A stretch of 64,000 nucleotides of DNA from Microvelia longipes (GCA_018340805.1 JACMZG010001914.1:13821270-13885269), one strand, 5' to 3'. Numbered from the stretch's first letter, positions 23,916-35,816 are shown. A program made the numbers and translations. Notes: a model not told the origin generated them from the letters alone.

Positions 23916-24077
23916 CGACACACGGCTAAAATCAGTGACAGCGCGGGTAAATATTGTTGAGGAACCAATAAGCTTGGTCTGATTTGAAATTGAGGGCGTG
24001 GTTTACATCCAGGACTAACCTCATTGGCTCTCTCGCATTATTTTCCCACGCTGTCAACTGATTTTAGCCGTGTGTCG
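23916..24077. mobile_element. CGACACACGG MITE, best-preserved copy
   Basis: The cleanest member: CGACACACGGCTAAAATCAG at the left, CTGATTTTAGCCGTGTGTCG at the right, TA on both sides (23914-23915 and 24078-24079), 162 bp, no open frame. It defines the family ends. Confidence 0.85.
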
Positions 24078-24139
24078 TATTATAATAGTATTATTGATTG
24101 TTGCAATTTACAAATCCATTTAAATATTTATTACTTCGT

Positions 24140-24400
24140 CTACACGAGGTGTTGAACACCAGGTTGTTTAAATTCATAAATTATGAATTTAATTACCTTT
24201 TCCTTATAATATTTTATCAATATATTTTTTTTAGCAGTATTATGCTGCCTGCTGTCGAAACTTAATTAGTAAATTAAATTTACCAATATTAAGTTTAAGA
24301 CGCGGATTGCCGTAAAATTGCTACTTATGATATTGATATTTCGCTGTCTCATAAGGGCATTGTATTTTCTTATTCTATTGTTCCTTGCCGTTATAATAAT
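24140..24400 (+). repeat. dispersed repeat, also at 43570-44000
   Basis: GTCTACACGAGGTGTTGAAC, CCTTTTCCTTA, CTGTCGAAACTT and CTTATGATATTG occur in the same order at 43570-44000. The 82-residue hydrophobic open frame that begins at 24318 lies partly within this repeat, is extremely AT-rich and has no counterpart frame in the other copy, so I do not call it a gene. Confidence 0.55.
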
Positions 24401-25316
24401 AATTATATCCTCTAAGAAAATACTCATCTTTATGTGTCTTTATCTTGACTGGTCTTTCATGGATAAAAACGACAACAAAAAATCAATTTTCACAAATTTT
24501 AAGATTTTTTGGTCCCTTAATAAAGTGCTGAAACTTTATATAGGTACTAATGTTTATTGTCTATAATAGTATTCACCTATTTTTTTCAATGTCCTAGGAT
24601 AAACGGTATGGCTTTAAGAGTGTCTTGAAAATGACAATTTTCACTTTTAGAGGTGTTTTTGAAGCAAAGTTATAAAAAAGGCCATATTTAAAATTGACTA
24701 AAATGTCCTTTATATACTCTACTTTAAGGATCTCTATTAATATTTGTACATATATTTTCTCAAAAGTCCCTAGATGCATTTATATACGAGTAAAAAAATG
24801 GTTCCAAAAATCTTCCTATTTAGTGACTTAGTATGTAGTTTGAAGCGTTAAAATAACATAATTTGAGTATTGCTTTGTTGTATTACTTAGAGGACTCCAA
24901 AGACTGCTCTTTTATTATGAGCATCCATAATTGAAAACGGTAAAAAAATTAAAAAAGAGGCTTATTCTCATTTTAAAGATTACAACTCAGAAATAAAATT
25001 AGGGATGACAAAGTTCTTCTCATTGATACCCAAATGCATGGGTTAAATACCAACCCTTATGGGAATATTACACTTGTCTATATTGCTGTAATTTAAAACT
25101 GTAATATATTCTGCTTCAATAAAATCTGTTGGATTTGATTTGGAGCATCTATAAGACGTTGCAGCCTTCTGTGTTTGTAGCTCAGAAAGAGAGGAGTGCT
25201 GGCTTCGAGAATGTATTAGCTGTCAAAAGTCAGGCTGTTTGACAGTCTGACTCAAATGACTCATCACTTCAGTCATTTGAAGTGATCAAATGACTTGTGT
25301 AAGTTTTTTTTTCAAA
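24401..25316. other. no gene recognised
   Basis: AT-rich sequence; no splice-bounded open frame, RNA gene or repeat structure identified. AGTCATTTGA and its neighbours near 25245-25290 form a short local palindrome. Confidence 0.4.
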
Positions 25317-25620
25317 AATTGGTAAATAATCCAATCGAGTTAAAATTCGGTACAAGTGTATAGAATTTCGTAATAAATAATTAAACTAAGTTCTGTTATA
25401 ATATGCCAAGTATATCTATGGTTTCTGTTGGATCAAAAAAGTTAGGCGGCATCGAATATAGTTAATGCCGCTGGGAATTAAACGAATGTATATACATTCT
25501 GAGGACGAGCGAAGCGAGCCCGAAGTTGGGAGAATGAGTGTAGCGAATTCGATATTATGATGAAAAGTTACGTGGTATCCCGCACCCGATTTTCTACATA
25601 CACGTATACAAGTCATTCGA
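25317..25620 (+). repeat. dispersed repeat, copy C (3' part with 5S-like module)
   Basis: Starts within the family at a CAATCGAGTTAAAATTCGGT segment, then CAAGTATATCTATGG, the 5S-like module at 25437-25480 (AAAGTTAGGCGGCATCGA...CGCTGGGAATT), GAGGACGAGCGAAGCGAGCC and the closing ACGTGGTATCCCGCACC. A 66-residue minus-strand frame across it is antisense to the repeat and not a gene. Confidence 0.65.
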
Positions 25621-25924
25621 TAAAATTTAAAGCAATGTTAAAGCAAAATTGATTTAATTAATAAAAACTCTCCATTTGAATTACTTTATAAACTCTATCA
25701 GCTTGGTTTACACGTGTAAAAATCATGACGTTTCACCACATAATGAATCCCAATAGCATTAATGAAATAAACATTTTGAAATCAATTTTATATCAGTTTT
25801 TAAAATGTTTGTAACCAAATTTTATTGCAGTAATGCAAAAAAGTTTTGAATGAATAAGAAAGATAAGGAGTATACCGAGAAAAAATGTTAACTATACCAA
25901 GTACCTACAGTATTTTATCATTTT

Positions 25925-26705
25925 TACTTTTTCTCATTTATACCGTACATACGGAAAGTATTGCGTTTGCAAAAACCGAAACGGGGATTTTGCCTGAATT
26001 ATCTGTTTCAGGTGTTTAAAGGCCTCCTACTTTGTTTTCTCAAAGTTGTCTGTCTCTATGTGCGTTTCTTTTAGGATCGCTCCCAGAGTACCGACGCTAG
26101 AAAGTTGACACTTAGTTTAAAAATTACTCTATAGTTTTAGTTGCTATCCATAAATAATTTTTAATGTTGTTATTTACCCGCAATAATAACAGCAAAACTT
26201 TCAAAAATCAGAAAACGCGGGAACATATTGCTATTAATTTGAGATGTGGCACTCATTTAGTCATATACATGACTAATCTATGTGCCAAGTTTCACCTCAT
26301 AACCAGCATTAGTTTTTTTCTCGAAAGACTGTTTATGTTTTTAAGTAATTGAAAAAAAAAAATCGAAAAATAATCTAATTCAGTTGAAATTTGGTACAAA
26401 TGTATCTCTTAACGTAATAAACAATTATACTAAGTTTTTTTTTAATACAACAAGTATATTCATTAATTTTTTTGAATCATAAAAGTTAAGCAGTATCGAG
26501 TGTGGTCTGTACCTGGGTGACCGATGGGAATGAAACGGATGCATTTACTATTTGAGGACAAGCGAAGCGAGTGTATATACGTGTTGCAGTATAAATTTGG
26601 TATTATTATATTCTGAGGACGAGCGAAGCGAGTCCTACGTATAGAGGATGAGCGTAGCGAATCCGATGTCATAAGGAAATGTTCTGAGATACCCAGTACC
26701 TGATT
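25925..26705 (+). repeat. dispersed repeat, copy D (nearly full length)
   Basis: Head TCTCATTTATACCGTACATA, GGTGTTTAAAGGCCTCCTAC, AGTTGTCTGTCTCTATGTGC, GATCGCTCCCAGAGTACC, a central non-coding part, the 5S-like module, two mirror motifs (26558-26572 and 26616-26631) and the closing GTTCTGAGATACCCAGTACC. The GT-rich stretch is short here, so the microsatellite of copy A is a later expansion. Confidence 0.7.
26481..26532 (+). repeat. 5S rRNA-like module in repeat copy D
   Basis: AAAAGTTAAGCAGTATCGAG then TGTGGTCTGTACCTGGGTGA then CCGATGGGAATG. Compared with the 5S internal promoter (GTTAAGCAGCRTCGRGC..GGTYAGTACTTGGATGGGTGACCGCYTGGGAA) the order and most bases agree, with a short deletion inside the GTAC-to-GGGTGACC interval. 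This is the clearest of the four copies. Confidence 0.65.
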
Positions 26706-27509
26706 TTTTAATTTTAATGGAAATAAGTCATTTTAAAATAGTGCATATTATTCCACTTTATTCTGAGTTATATAATTTTTTAACTAAGAGCTCATGTTAA
26801 TCAACAAAAATCATGGTAAATTGTATATCATATTGAAGAGCTCTTAAATTCATAGCTTAGCAATGAAAATAAACCCTTCATTATTTTATGCTGTTATAAG
26901 AAATAAGTTCAAAATGGAAATATTACAAAGAAAGGTTCCAGGTAATACAGTTATAAGCATGGAAGCTACATTGGTTTAAAAACAACTCTACAAAAAGATA
27001 AAGACATAGTTTTTAGAAAGGAAGTCGGCTTGTTTTTGTATCAGGTTCTGAGAGTAGCGTTAAACTCGTTACAGACCTTCCTCGTACAGACAATTGATCA
27101 GGTACGGGGTATTTCCATACAAATCTTCAACACCTCCGACTCGCTTCGCTCGTCTTCAAATTTATGATATTTACCCAAAGCTGCAGGAGTTATTACTTTT
27201 GGCTCATTACGTTAGTTTATCAACAATAAATTGTTGATAATAATTATAAACAATTTTTTTAATTCGAACAAATTCAGCAGATTTATTTGAAAACATATTG
27301 TTTTTTTTTGCTTTTTTTCCATTTAACAATTGTTATAACTTTAGTTAAAGTTATTCGATTTGATGAAAAAATCTCGTTTAATAGACAATTTTTTAGCTGT
27401 AAAATTGTTCTTTCATTGTAATAAAACTGATATTTGTGCGATTATCTAAACTTTTGAGCATGCGCAATTCTATGGAAGGCTTCACCCTGGAGGCAGACTG
27501 GTTTTACTT

Positions 27510-28335
27510 TTCCTATACCCCGTAGGTATATAGGAAAAGTATTGTGTTTGCAAAAATATCCGAAACCTAGATATCACCGAAATTATTCGTTTCAGGTGTC
27601 TTTAAGGCTACCTCAGTGGTTTTCACTAAGTTTTCTGTCTGTATGTGTGTCTGGGTGTGTATGCGAGTGTGTCTGTTATCATCGTAGCTCCTAAGGGTAT
27701 TTATGCCAGGGCGTTGAAACTTTGTAAAAAAATCAGTCTACCGCTTTAGTTGTGCTATTTAGAAAATATTTTATTTATAACGTCATTAACCCGCAATAAT
27801 GACCCAGCAAAAATTTCTAATAATCATAAAACGCTGAAAAATGATCAGATTGCGATTTGGCACGCATGTAGCTATGTATAAGATGTATGTATAATTAAGA
27901 ATAATATATGTGATATGTTTCATCTCATTATCAGCATAAGTTTAATTTGTATCAAATGACTTGTGTACATGTTTTAAAAAACTGTAAAAAATCGGAAAAT
28001 TATAAAATTGAGTTGGTACAAATATATATGAATATGAATATATGAATATATATCTGTACGTGATGAATAAGTGCACTAAGTTTTGTTATAATACGGTAAG
28101 TATATTTAAAGTTAACGTACACTGAGCGTGGTCTTTGCTATATGGGTGACCGCTGAGAATGAAAGTGAGGTATTTATTATTTGAAAACGAAAGAAGCGGG
28201 TTCGAACACGTGTTGTAATATATATTTGACGTATTGTATATTCTAAGGACGAGCAAAGCGAGTCTGAAGTAGGGAGGATGAGCTCAGCGAATCCTCTGTG
28301 ATAAGGACAAGTTCCAAGATACCCTGAACCTCATT
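27510..28335 (+). repeat. dispersed repeat, copy E (full length)
   Basis: Begins with the imperfect palindrome CTTTTCCTATACCCCGTAGG...TATATAGGAAAAG, then the GT-rich tract, GTTATCATCGTAGCTCC, CTACCGCTTTAGTTGTGCTA (the single-copy ancestor of the 41-bp array unit in copy A), CGTCATTAACCCGCAATAATGA, ATCTCATTATCAGCATAAG, the 5S-like module (28108-28160), GGACGAGCAAAGCGAGTCTG and AAGTTCCAAGATACCC. Confidence 0.75.
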
Positions 28336-28821
28336 TTTGGTTGAATTTTTAAACTTTTTGCATGTTACATATATTTTCTTTTCTATTTTTCAAGAGCTTT
28401 AAGACGACAAGATTTTTTCTTTAAATTTGTTTTCCTATGGTCTGCTATAATGACCGCTATTTTGAAAATATTAGTTAGGATTTGACCAAAAACTACCCAG
28501 CTCATATAATACACATAAGTAAATCTACACGTATATTATTCAAATTTTACGACAGGTATGGCAACACGTACAAACAAATACACAAACAAACAAACAACAC
28601 GCCGTCCCAAACATCGAAAATGTTAGAACTCATAAAAAGGAAATTGCAGATATCACTATGTCTTTTCATTGATTTATAAATTACAATTTTCGTTATCACA
28701 ATGTGACATCGGCTCGCGGCCCCCTGAAATGTAAAGGTGTTTTACAAAGGAGCGACAAGTTTAATAATATAGGCATTATATTTCAGCCTCTCTGAAAACT
28801 GGAACATTCCAGAATAATTAC
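28336..28821. other. no gene recognised, up to assembly gap
   Basis: A 65-residue frame at 28482-28679 has no recognisable motif. Sequence runs into Ns at 28822. Confidence 0.35.
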
Positions 28822-29686
28822 NNNNNNNNNNNNNNNNNNNNNNNNNNNNNNNNNNNNNNNNNNNNNNNNNNNNNNNNNNNNNNNNNNNNNNNNNNNNNNN
28901 NNNNNNNNNNNNNNNNNNNNNNNNNNNNNNNNNNNNNNNNNNNNNNNNNNNNNNNNNNNNNNNNNNNNNNNNNNNNNNNNNNNNNNNNNNNNNNNNNNNN
29001 NNNNNNNNNNNNNNNNNNNNNNNNNNNNNNNNNNNNNNNNNNNNNNNNNNNNNNNNNNNNNNNNNNNNNNNNNNNNNNNNNNNNNNNNNNNNNNNNNNNN
29101 NNNNNNNNNNNNNNNNNNNNNNNNNNNNNNNNNNNNNNNNNNNNNNNNNNNNNNNNNNNNNNNNNNNNNNNNNNNNNNNNNNNNNNNNNNNNNNNNNNNN
29201 NNNNNNNNNNNNNNNNNNNNNNNNNNNNNNNNNNNNNNNNNNNNNNNNNNNNNNNNNNNNNNNNNNNNNNNNNNNNNNNNNNNNNNNNNNNNNNNNNNNN
29301 NNNNNNNNNNNNNNNNNNNNNNNNNNNNNNNNNNNNNNNNNNNNNNNNNNNNNNNNNNNNNNNNNNNNNNNNNNNNNNNNNNNNNNNNNNNNNNNNNNNN
29401 NNNNNNNNNNNNNNNNNNNNNNNNNNNNNNNNNNNNNNNNNNNNNNNNNNNNNNNNNNNNNNNNNNNNNNNNNNNNNNNNNNNNNNNNNNNNNNNNNNNN
29501 NNNNNNNNNNNNNNNNNNNNNNNNNNNNNNNNNNNNNNNNNNNNNNNNNNNNNNNNNNNNNNNNNNNNNNNNNNNNNNNNNNNNNNNNNNNNNNNNNNNN
29601 NNNNNNNNNNNNNNNNNNNNNNNNNNNNNNNNNNNNNNNNNNNNNNNNNNNNNNNNNNNNNNNNNNNNNNNNNNNNNNNNNNNNNN
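28822..29686. other. assembly gap (865 Ns)
   Basis: Unknown bases; nothing can be said about content. The gap directly follows the densest block of dispersed-repeat copies. Confidence 1.
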
Positions 29687-31479
29687 AAAATTCCTCTTAC
29701 TGATGTATTATTTCTTCCTTTAAATCTTTATTGCCATTTTTGAAAAGATAATACTTGGCCATAAAAAAATCATAAAGAAGTTTTCGGTATAAATCAAACC
29801 CTAACAATTTTAAAATTATAAAAGTAACTATAAATCATTTAATCACTAAAATTTATATACATCAAATTAATTCTTAATTTACGAAAAATACCAAAATTAA
29901 GAATGAGGAAAATTAAAAAAGCTCATATTTTGAGCTGTCATGTTCTATATTCCATATCAAATATGATCTAAGGAAGATTTAGAGGGACGGTTAAAGAAAG
30001 GGGGTTGTAACCATTAAAACTTTTTTTTTAATATTCTAGAGCCATTTTCCATTCCATGTTAAGTATACTAATAAAGAAAGGTTGGCGAGTATTGCGGTAT
30101 AGTATATATAGAGTAGTAAAACACGTTCTTTGAGATAAGATTGACCCGCACAGTAAATCAGTAAAAGCTAATGGTTAATATCCTGCCTTAACCACTAAAT
30201 GTCAATACATCAAATAAAGTTAACTAACAGGCTCAAAACACTAACAGGATAATTTATAATTTTAATAATTTCAAGTGTCATGAAGGGTCTTGGAATTTTT
30301 CAGAAGCAAAAGTGGATCTCTTCCGTAGCAATAGGCAAAAAGGTTTGCTTCGCTCGAAAAATAGCTGAAATATTATATTACGTACATTAAACAAGAGGCC
30401 TTCGGCCACTTAGCCGATCCACGGCCTCGGCATTTTGCGCTTCGACCAGTACGCGCCGTACCGGTCCAATGGGGCTGATGTTATTTTAAATAACGTGATT
30501 TATTGACATAATGTTGTATATGTCGATCGATAAATCCTGAACTAATGCTGATCATACCTTTTAAACTTCATATATGTGTGCACCATACATATTAGTATTT
30601 GTGTGTAAAATTTCAGCACGATCAATAAATTTTGAAGTTTTATGATTTTTTGAAATTTTCGCTGTCATTATTGTGGGTTAATGACGTCAAACAAACTGTC
30701 GTAGACAATAGGGTTTGGAACATTAAAAAGGTCGTTTTTCGTACCAAGTTTCATTTCGATTCGATAAAGCGTTAGAATGTTATTGTGTCCCATAGAAACG
30801 TCTAGGAACAAAATCTCATACATGCATACTCAGAGTGCTATAAATAAAATATATGCGTGAATGTCGGAAAAAAGGCTCATATCGCTCACAAGATTGCTTA
30901 AGTATATTATAAGATACATTAAGAAGAGCACGCTTCGCTTGCTAGATTGTTTAAATTAAAAATTAGGTATAGTAATAAAGGCTTGCTTCGCTCGCTTGGT
31001 TGATAAATTCCTAATTTAATATATTTGAAGGAACTCGTTTCCCTCGCTAATGGTCTAAATAAGTTAAAATATTTATTTAAGCACAATAAATAAAATATAA
31101 CATTATTTTTGTCAATATATTAACATTTAGTTCATTAAATCCCCACTCCTGCGGTTGGAAGGACTCCAATCTCTTATTTTTGTCAACGAGTGCTGAAAAC
31201 TAAACCCGCAGCACATTATTGTTTACCAAAATTGGCAGCTCTGGGTCAGAGCTGCAGGGGGGTCCCTGGAAATCCTGCGGACTCCCATGGCGGTCACCAC
31301 TGGAAGACCTACATCTGCTTTATTGTTCATAGCTGTAGATTGTAGTAAATGTTAATTTTGTGGGTTTAATTTTTAACTTTTAGTAAAGTATATATTTATG
31401 ACATATGTAACGCTTTTAGATCGTCACATTAATATTTTTCTAGATTATTAATTACTCCCTGAGAACTTAAATGCAACCA
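29687..31479. other. non-coding, repeat fragments
   Basis: An inverted fragment of the dispersed repeat lies at about 30600-30790 (ATTATTGTGGGTTAATGACG). Mirror-motif relatives (TTTGCTTCGCTCG, GCTTGCTTCGCTCGCTTG) occur at about 30346, 30925 and 30982. AACAAGAGGCCTTCGGCCAC at 30392 matches the start of the sequence at 43374. No gene was seen. Confidence 0.45.
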
Positions 31480-31580
31480 CTAACATGATCGTAGAAGTGC
31501 TCTTAGAGAGTCTATGGTTAGCACAGCGTTAGCACTACGTGTGAGGTAGGGAGTTCAAGCCCACATGTCTGATCAGTACT
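31480..31580 (+). mobile_element. tRNA-derived SINE candidate
   Basis: TCTATGGTTAGCACAGCGTTAGCA resembles an A box region and GGGAGTTCAAGCCC a B box about 35 bases on. It does not fold as an intact tRNA. No clear target duplication was identified. Confidence 0.4.
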
Positions 31581-32502
31581 AGGTACTGCTCAGAATTTAT
31601 TATTCCAACACATTTAAAATCCATTTTGTGCTTAAATTTAAAATGCCATGGCGAATTTTCTCTGAAAAATCCAGAAAATTAGTAACAAGTCGTAATGCTA
31701 CTGATAAACCGGAAACTTAAGCAAGAAAAATATTTTTAGCAAAAAAGCATGCGCGTTGCGAAGAAAATTCACCCGGTTTGCTGACATCCAAAATTTTAAA
31801 TCAGATCAGGTGACTGGAAACTAATCAAATATGTAATTATAAAATTAAGCAAGTTGAAAAATAACTTTAAGTTGAATTGAATTAAAAGATAATTAAATAA
31901 AAATGAAATTGTGCTAGGTCAGTTGCAGTTACGCTGACCTAGTTAATAATTGATCTTCATACAAATTTTAATAACACCATACTTAAAATAATTTTTAAAT
32001 ATTTGTCTATTAATCTAAAAAGAACCGAACCCCGATTCAAATCACGAAAATGAAGTTAATAATAGATGTCAATTTCTCAGATTGATAATTCTTTCATAGA
32101 ATTAATTTTAAAGCACGATCATGCAAGTTTTTTTCAAAAAAATACGCATAGTTAAAGTACGTTTAATTAGTGTGTTTAACATTGACCGATATATGCTAGC
32201 ATTAATAATGAGTTTTAAAATGCGGGTGGTGATTAATAGTTTACCTTGTATCTTGTATTTAAGCGTTTCAGAAATATTTAATTTCTGTAATAAGTGATAA
32301 TTGATTTAAATATGGTTCGAGGCGATGTAAAATTCAGCTAATTGGATCAAAAACTGGCTCTCATGGTGTTGGTAGGTTGTCAAATGATTAAAGCTAGAGT
32401 ACCAATACATTAAGAGTACTGACTAGATACTCTCAGTGATAGGTTGGAACAAATGTCCAACAATATTTAGATCTTATTCTTTTTATATTAGGTAAACCGT
32501 AG

Positions 32503-32915
32503 AGATATATTACTAGAGGGGGCATCCTATGCCTCAAAACATAGAGAGGCTTGAAACATCTGTTTAGGACAAGACTAAATAGATGACTTCAAGAGACTTC
32601 TTCGTCTACATAGACGCGGTAATCACCGGAAGACCTAAATCTTTTGGATAGGACTCTCAGAAGCTCTGTGTAACCTGATTGTTAACTACTCCAGGACTTC
32701 TTAATATAAGGTTATAATAAATCAATGTTGTCGGCTTTTCGTGCATTCCTTAAGTTTTGTTTTTTATTGTAAACGTTCTGTTATCTAGTCTAATTTGTAA
32801 TTTTAATTTCGTACTGTTTATTTGATTATTAATAATCAAATGAGTTAAGGTTTCTTTTTAGTTGTTTCAAAATTTAACCAATAGAACCTATCTAGTGATA
32901 ACAGCTCTCTGATTT
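32503..32915. mobile_element. CATAGAG-family MITE, rearranged copy
   Basis: Starts GTAGAGATATATTACTAGAG and carries the family's CTCTCAGAAGCTCTGTGTAACC and TTTAACCAATAGAACC sections, but contains a foreign piece (GACGCGGTAATCACCGGAAG) that belongs to the foldback at 35149-35372. A further truncated copy starts at 32938. Confidence 0.6.
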
Positions 32916-33106
32916 AAACAATGTTTGTTGTGATAACCATAGAGATATTATTACTAGAGAGGCCTTATCGTTAAAATTTTGAGACATCGAAAAAGTAACC
33001 TGAAAACATTGATACTAATAAACATAAATATAATAATATTAATATATTTTGGAAATAGTTACCAAAATATTAATAGTAAATTACAATTTTGATCTCAACA
33101 AGATAT

Positions 33107-33745
33107 GTTTTTTTTTTTTTTTTTTTTTTTTTGGAAGAGTCACATTTTTACCATTAGAGGGCTACTTTTTCATCCCAGAGAAGGCTTAAATTTAATTTGC
33201 CCTGCCAGGGGGATCCTGGTTGCTCCGGGGGGTCCCTCTGGCAGGGGATGTTTATTCGTCCTATTTCTAGTGAAGTTAAGCTGGATGGGTAAGCAGAGCC
33301 CCTAAATATGATACCGTAGCTCAGTATAAATTCGACTAATGCAAAATACTTGTTTTACGATTTCTATACTGCAAATTTCTCCTAAAATCTAAAATAGTAT
33401 AGACACTTTCTAAATTTTTTACTAAGCAAATCAAAATTATATTTCCATCTTAACCAATTATTAATGATAACACCCAGATATTTAATATAGTTTTTTTTAT
33501 TAAGGGACAGTTACATGTATTTGTATTTAGGGTTAGACGACATTTACAATCGTTACTTTTTATATTATTAATAAGAATTGGCCGAACTGATTTATTATGG
33601 AAGAAAGTTATAAATTTGGTTTCTGTTGTAAAGAAAAAGTAAGTCAGAATGCAGCCATTTATTAATCAGTTCAAGCCCTTGTACAGCATTACTAACGGCT
33701 TCTTCCCATGAATCACCATAAAATTATAGACATGTGTTATTGGCC
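33107..33745 (-). pseudogene. decayed non-LTR retrotransposon (LINE) 3' end with poly(A)
   Basis: On the minus strand a broken frame reads YGDSWEEAVSNAVQGLELIN (about 33720-33660), then after stops and shifts YIKYLGVIINNWLRW (about 33500-33455) and LLSKKFRKCLYYFRF. The order of a GLELINKWLHS-type helix, then KYLGV, then an L.W..N/H..L..K segment is the thumb region of reverse transcriptases of the jockey/CR1 type. The element ends at a run of 25 or more T on the plus strand (33107-33132), which is its poly(A) tail. Several in-frame stops and shifts show it is dead. A GC-rich inverted repeat (CCCTGCCAGGGGGATCC / GGGTCCCTCTGGCAGGG, about 33201-33247) lies in the 3' untranslated part. Confidence 0.7.
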
Positions 33746-33836
33746 AACTTTAATATTATTATTAAATGACATCAAAATATATTTTATGCCACAAAATCCA
33801 TTATCTTTTTAGGGTTTCGAAGATAATCTTCGACAC

Positions 33837-34740
33837 CCTTATACTTTCTGTCGAGCGTCTGTCTGTCCGATTTCACATCTCCGGAACTACGATAGCTGAA
33901 AAGTTAAAATTTGGTACACATGTGTAACTATTTTATCCAACAACAGAAAAAATATAGCCAACTATCTAGCATGCAAAATTGTCGATTTATGAGTGAATGC
34001 ACACATTGGCATGTGCACAATTTAAAAAAAAAAATAAACATCATGTGGGGTATCAAATTGTAGGTATCGACGGGTAGAAAACAAATATGCACCACTTTTT
34101 CAAAAAAAGCGACCATTACACCCGCCAAAAAATATCACAAACCACCAAAAAATGGTCCCCCCTAACTAACCCATAAGTAGCAGCCCTTAAATTATGAAAA
34201 AAGCTCAATGAAAGCCCTATACGGGCTGTTGAAATTCTTCGGATAAATAGTTTTAAAAGTTAATTTTAGCAATTTCAAAATTGCACATACGCAGACGCGC
34301 AAAAAATAAATAATTTTTAAAAAAATCATGTGGGATATCAAATTGTAGGTATCGATGGGTTGAACACAAATATGCATTGCTTTTTCAAAATGGTGACCAT
34401 TACACCCACCAAAAATATCAAAAAATGGTTGTCCCTCCCCCCCGACTAACCCATAAGAAGCAGCCCTAAAAAAATGCTCAATAATAGCCCTATACGGGCC
34501 ATTGAAATTCTCGGATAAATAGTTTCAAAAGTTAATTTTAGCAATTTTAAAATTGCATGCACGCGGCGCGCAATAAATAAATATTTTTTGAAAAAATCAT
34601 AAGGGGTATCAAATTGTAGGTATCGACGGGTAGACAACAAATATGCACCGCTTTTTCAAAAAAGCGACCATTACACCAACCAAAATATCAAAAACCAACA
34701 AAAAATGGTTACCGTTCCCCTCCCCTCTGCTAACTAATTA
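33837..34740. repeat. ~275-bp tandem duplication, three copies
   Basis: GGTATCAAATTGTAGGTATC followed by GACGGGTAGA and AAATATGCACCRCTTTTTCA occurs at about 34051, 34327 and 34603, with the intervening CCCATAAGTAGCAGCCCT and CCTATACGGGC blocks repeated too. The left edge, TTTCGAAGATAATCTTCGAC ACCC, is a short palindrome. Three similar open frames of 60-66 residues on the minus strand come from the three units and show no family signal. Confidence 0.85.
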
Positions 34741-34939
34741 GGTATCGACAAGAAAAGACGTATTGATTTTTTACGTCTATACGTAACGTGATTCTATAGT
34801 GGTTTCTATATACATGGTTAGCAACAATCAAACCTTTAAAAGCGAGCCCTATTTTTTTTATTGTACGTTCTACATAAAGTACTGATAAGCAAACACAAGA
34901 ATATATGTTACGTTTTTACTCTTTACTAAAAAATTAGGT

Positions 34940-35570
34940 ATCGTCAAACAAACACTTATAGGCGAGCGAAGCGAGCCCTAGAATATTAAGTAAATATTTA
35001 AATTTATAGTGTAAAATTGGTTAGTAACAAGCATGTTCATAAAGGCGAGCGAAGCGAACCATAATATTTTTTTATTGTATTCTCTTAAGAAGGTACGAAT
35101 AAGCAAACACATAAAGGCAAGCGAAGCGATCTTTAGAATGTTATGTTATGAAGATTTAGGTCTTCCGGTGGTGACCGCGTTAATGTAGATGAAGAATCCG
35201 ACGTTTCGCTTCCACACTGAACAAAACTGAACAGTTAATTCAGTTTTGTAGAGCATTGTGTTTCTATCCATAATGTCCTATATCCCTGAAGATGCCTCCC
35301 ACAGTGGAAGCGAATCGTCGGATTCTTCATCTACATTAACACGGTCACCACTGGAAGACCTAAATCTTCATGACAATAACCGCGGAAGCCTACGCGGTTT
35401 ATTATGTTATGTTATGTTTTTATTTTATGCTTTAAAATTAGGTACTGATAAACATATACAGAGAGGCGAGCGAAGCGAGCTTTAGAATATTATGTCATGT
35501 TTTTTCTCTTTGTAATAAAATTAGGTACTGATATACACAATGGCGAGCGGTTTGAGCCCTAGAATGTTAA
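34940..35570. repeat. degenerate GGCGAGCGAAGCGAGCC tandem array, left part
   Basis: Units of about 75-110 bases of the form AAAATTAGGTA(C/T)(T/C)G...AAACA...AGGCGAGCGAAGCGAGCCCT..AATATTA repeat at about 34963, 35038, 35113, 35463 and 35540. The same array resumes at 42416 on the other side of the BEL/Pao element, which therefore inserted into it. The foldback at 35149-35372 is a second insertion in the array. Confidence 0.75.
35149..35372. mobile_element. foldback MITE with ~65-bp inverted ends
   Basis: ATGAAGATTTAGGTCTTCCGG through CGACGTTTCGCTTCCAC is mirrored by GTGGAAGCGAATCGTCGG through CTGGAAGACCTAAATCTTCAT. A short spacer contains AAAACTGAACAGTTAATTCAGTTTT, itself a hairpin. The right arm with the spacer encodes a serine-rich frame (EDASHSGSESSDSSS...) that I regard as chance or a relic. 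Fragments recur at about 31285 and 32600. Confidence 0.8.
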
Positions 35571-35712
35571 TGTTCGAAATGAAACACTTAAAAATGAAAC
35601 GCTTTGGTTCAATTCTAAAAAGTGAGTGGTTTATTTGACAGACATTGACAACTATATAAATTTATACCTTAACAAGTTAATTATTTAACCACTGTTTATG
35701 ACATTCTTAACA
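35571..35712 (-). repeat. BEL/Pao 3' LTR
   Basis: 142 bp, begins TGTTCGAAATG and ends CATTCTTAACA on the plus strand, identical by eye to the copy at 42274-42415. It is short for a BEL/Pao LTR. Immediately inside it on the minus strand lies a purine-rich tract AAGGAGGTGTGGAGGA (35713-35728), the likely plus-strand primer. Confidence 0.93.
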
Positions 35713-35816
35713 TCCTCCACACCTCCTTGGTGAAGTACTGCTGTACTAAAAAATGCCCTAAACTATTTTAATAAATAATAATTAATTAATTTAAAGTCAA
35801 TGCAAAAACGATTAAA

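Noticed and set aside
24318..24566. 82-codon hydrophobic frame
   Set aside because: Extremely AT-rich, largely in a dispersed repeat whose other copy (43570-44000) does not keep the frame.
22531..28160. A working 5S rRNA gene
   Set aside because: The first third and the last part of the gene are missing and the C-box interval has a deletion in every copy; only a derived module remains.
33105..33305. 66-codon frame starting with poly-F
   Set aside because: It reads through the poly(A) tail of the LINE in antisense.
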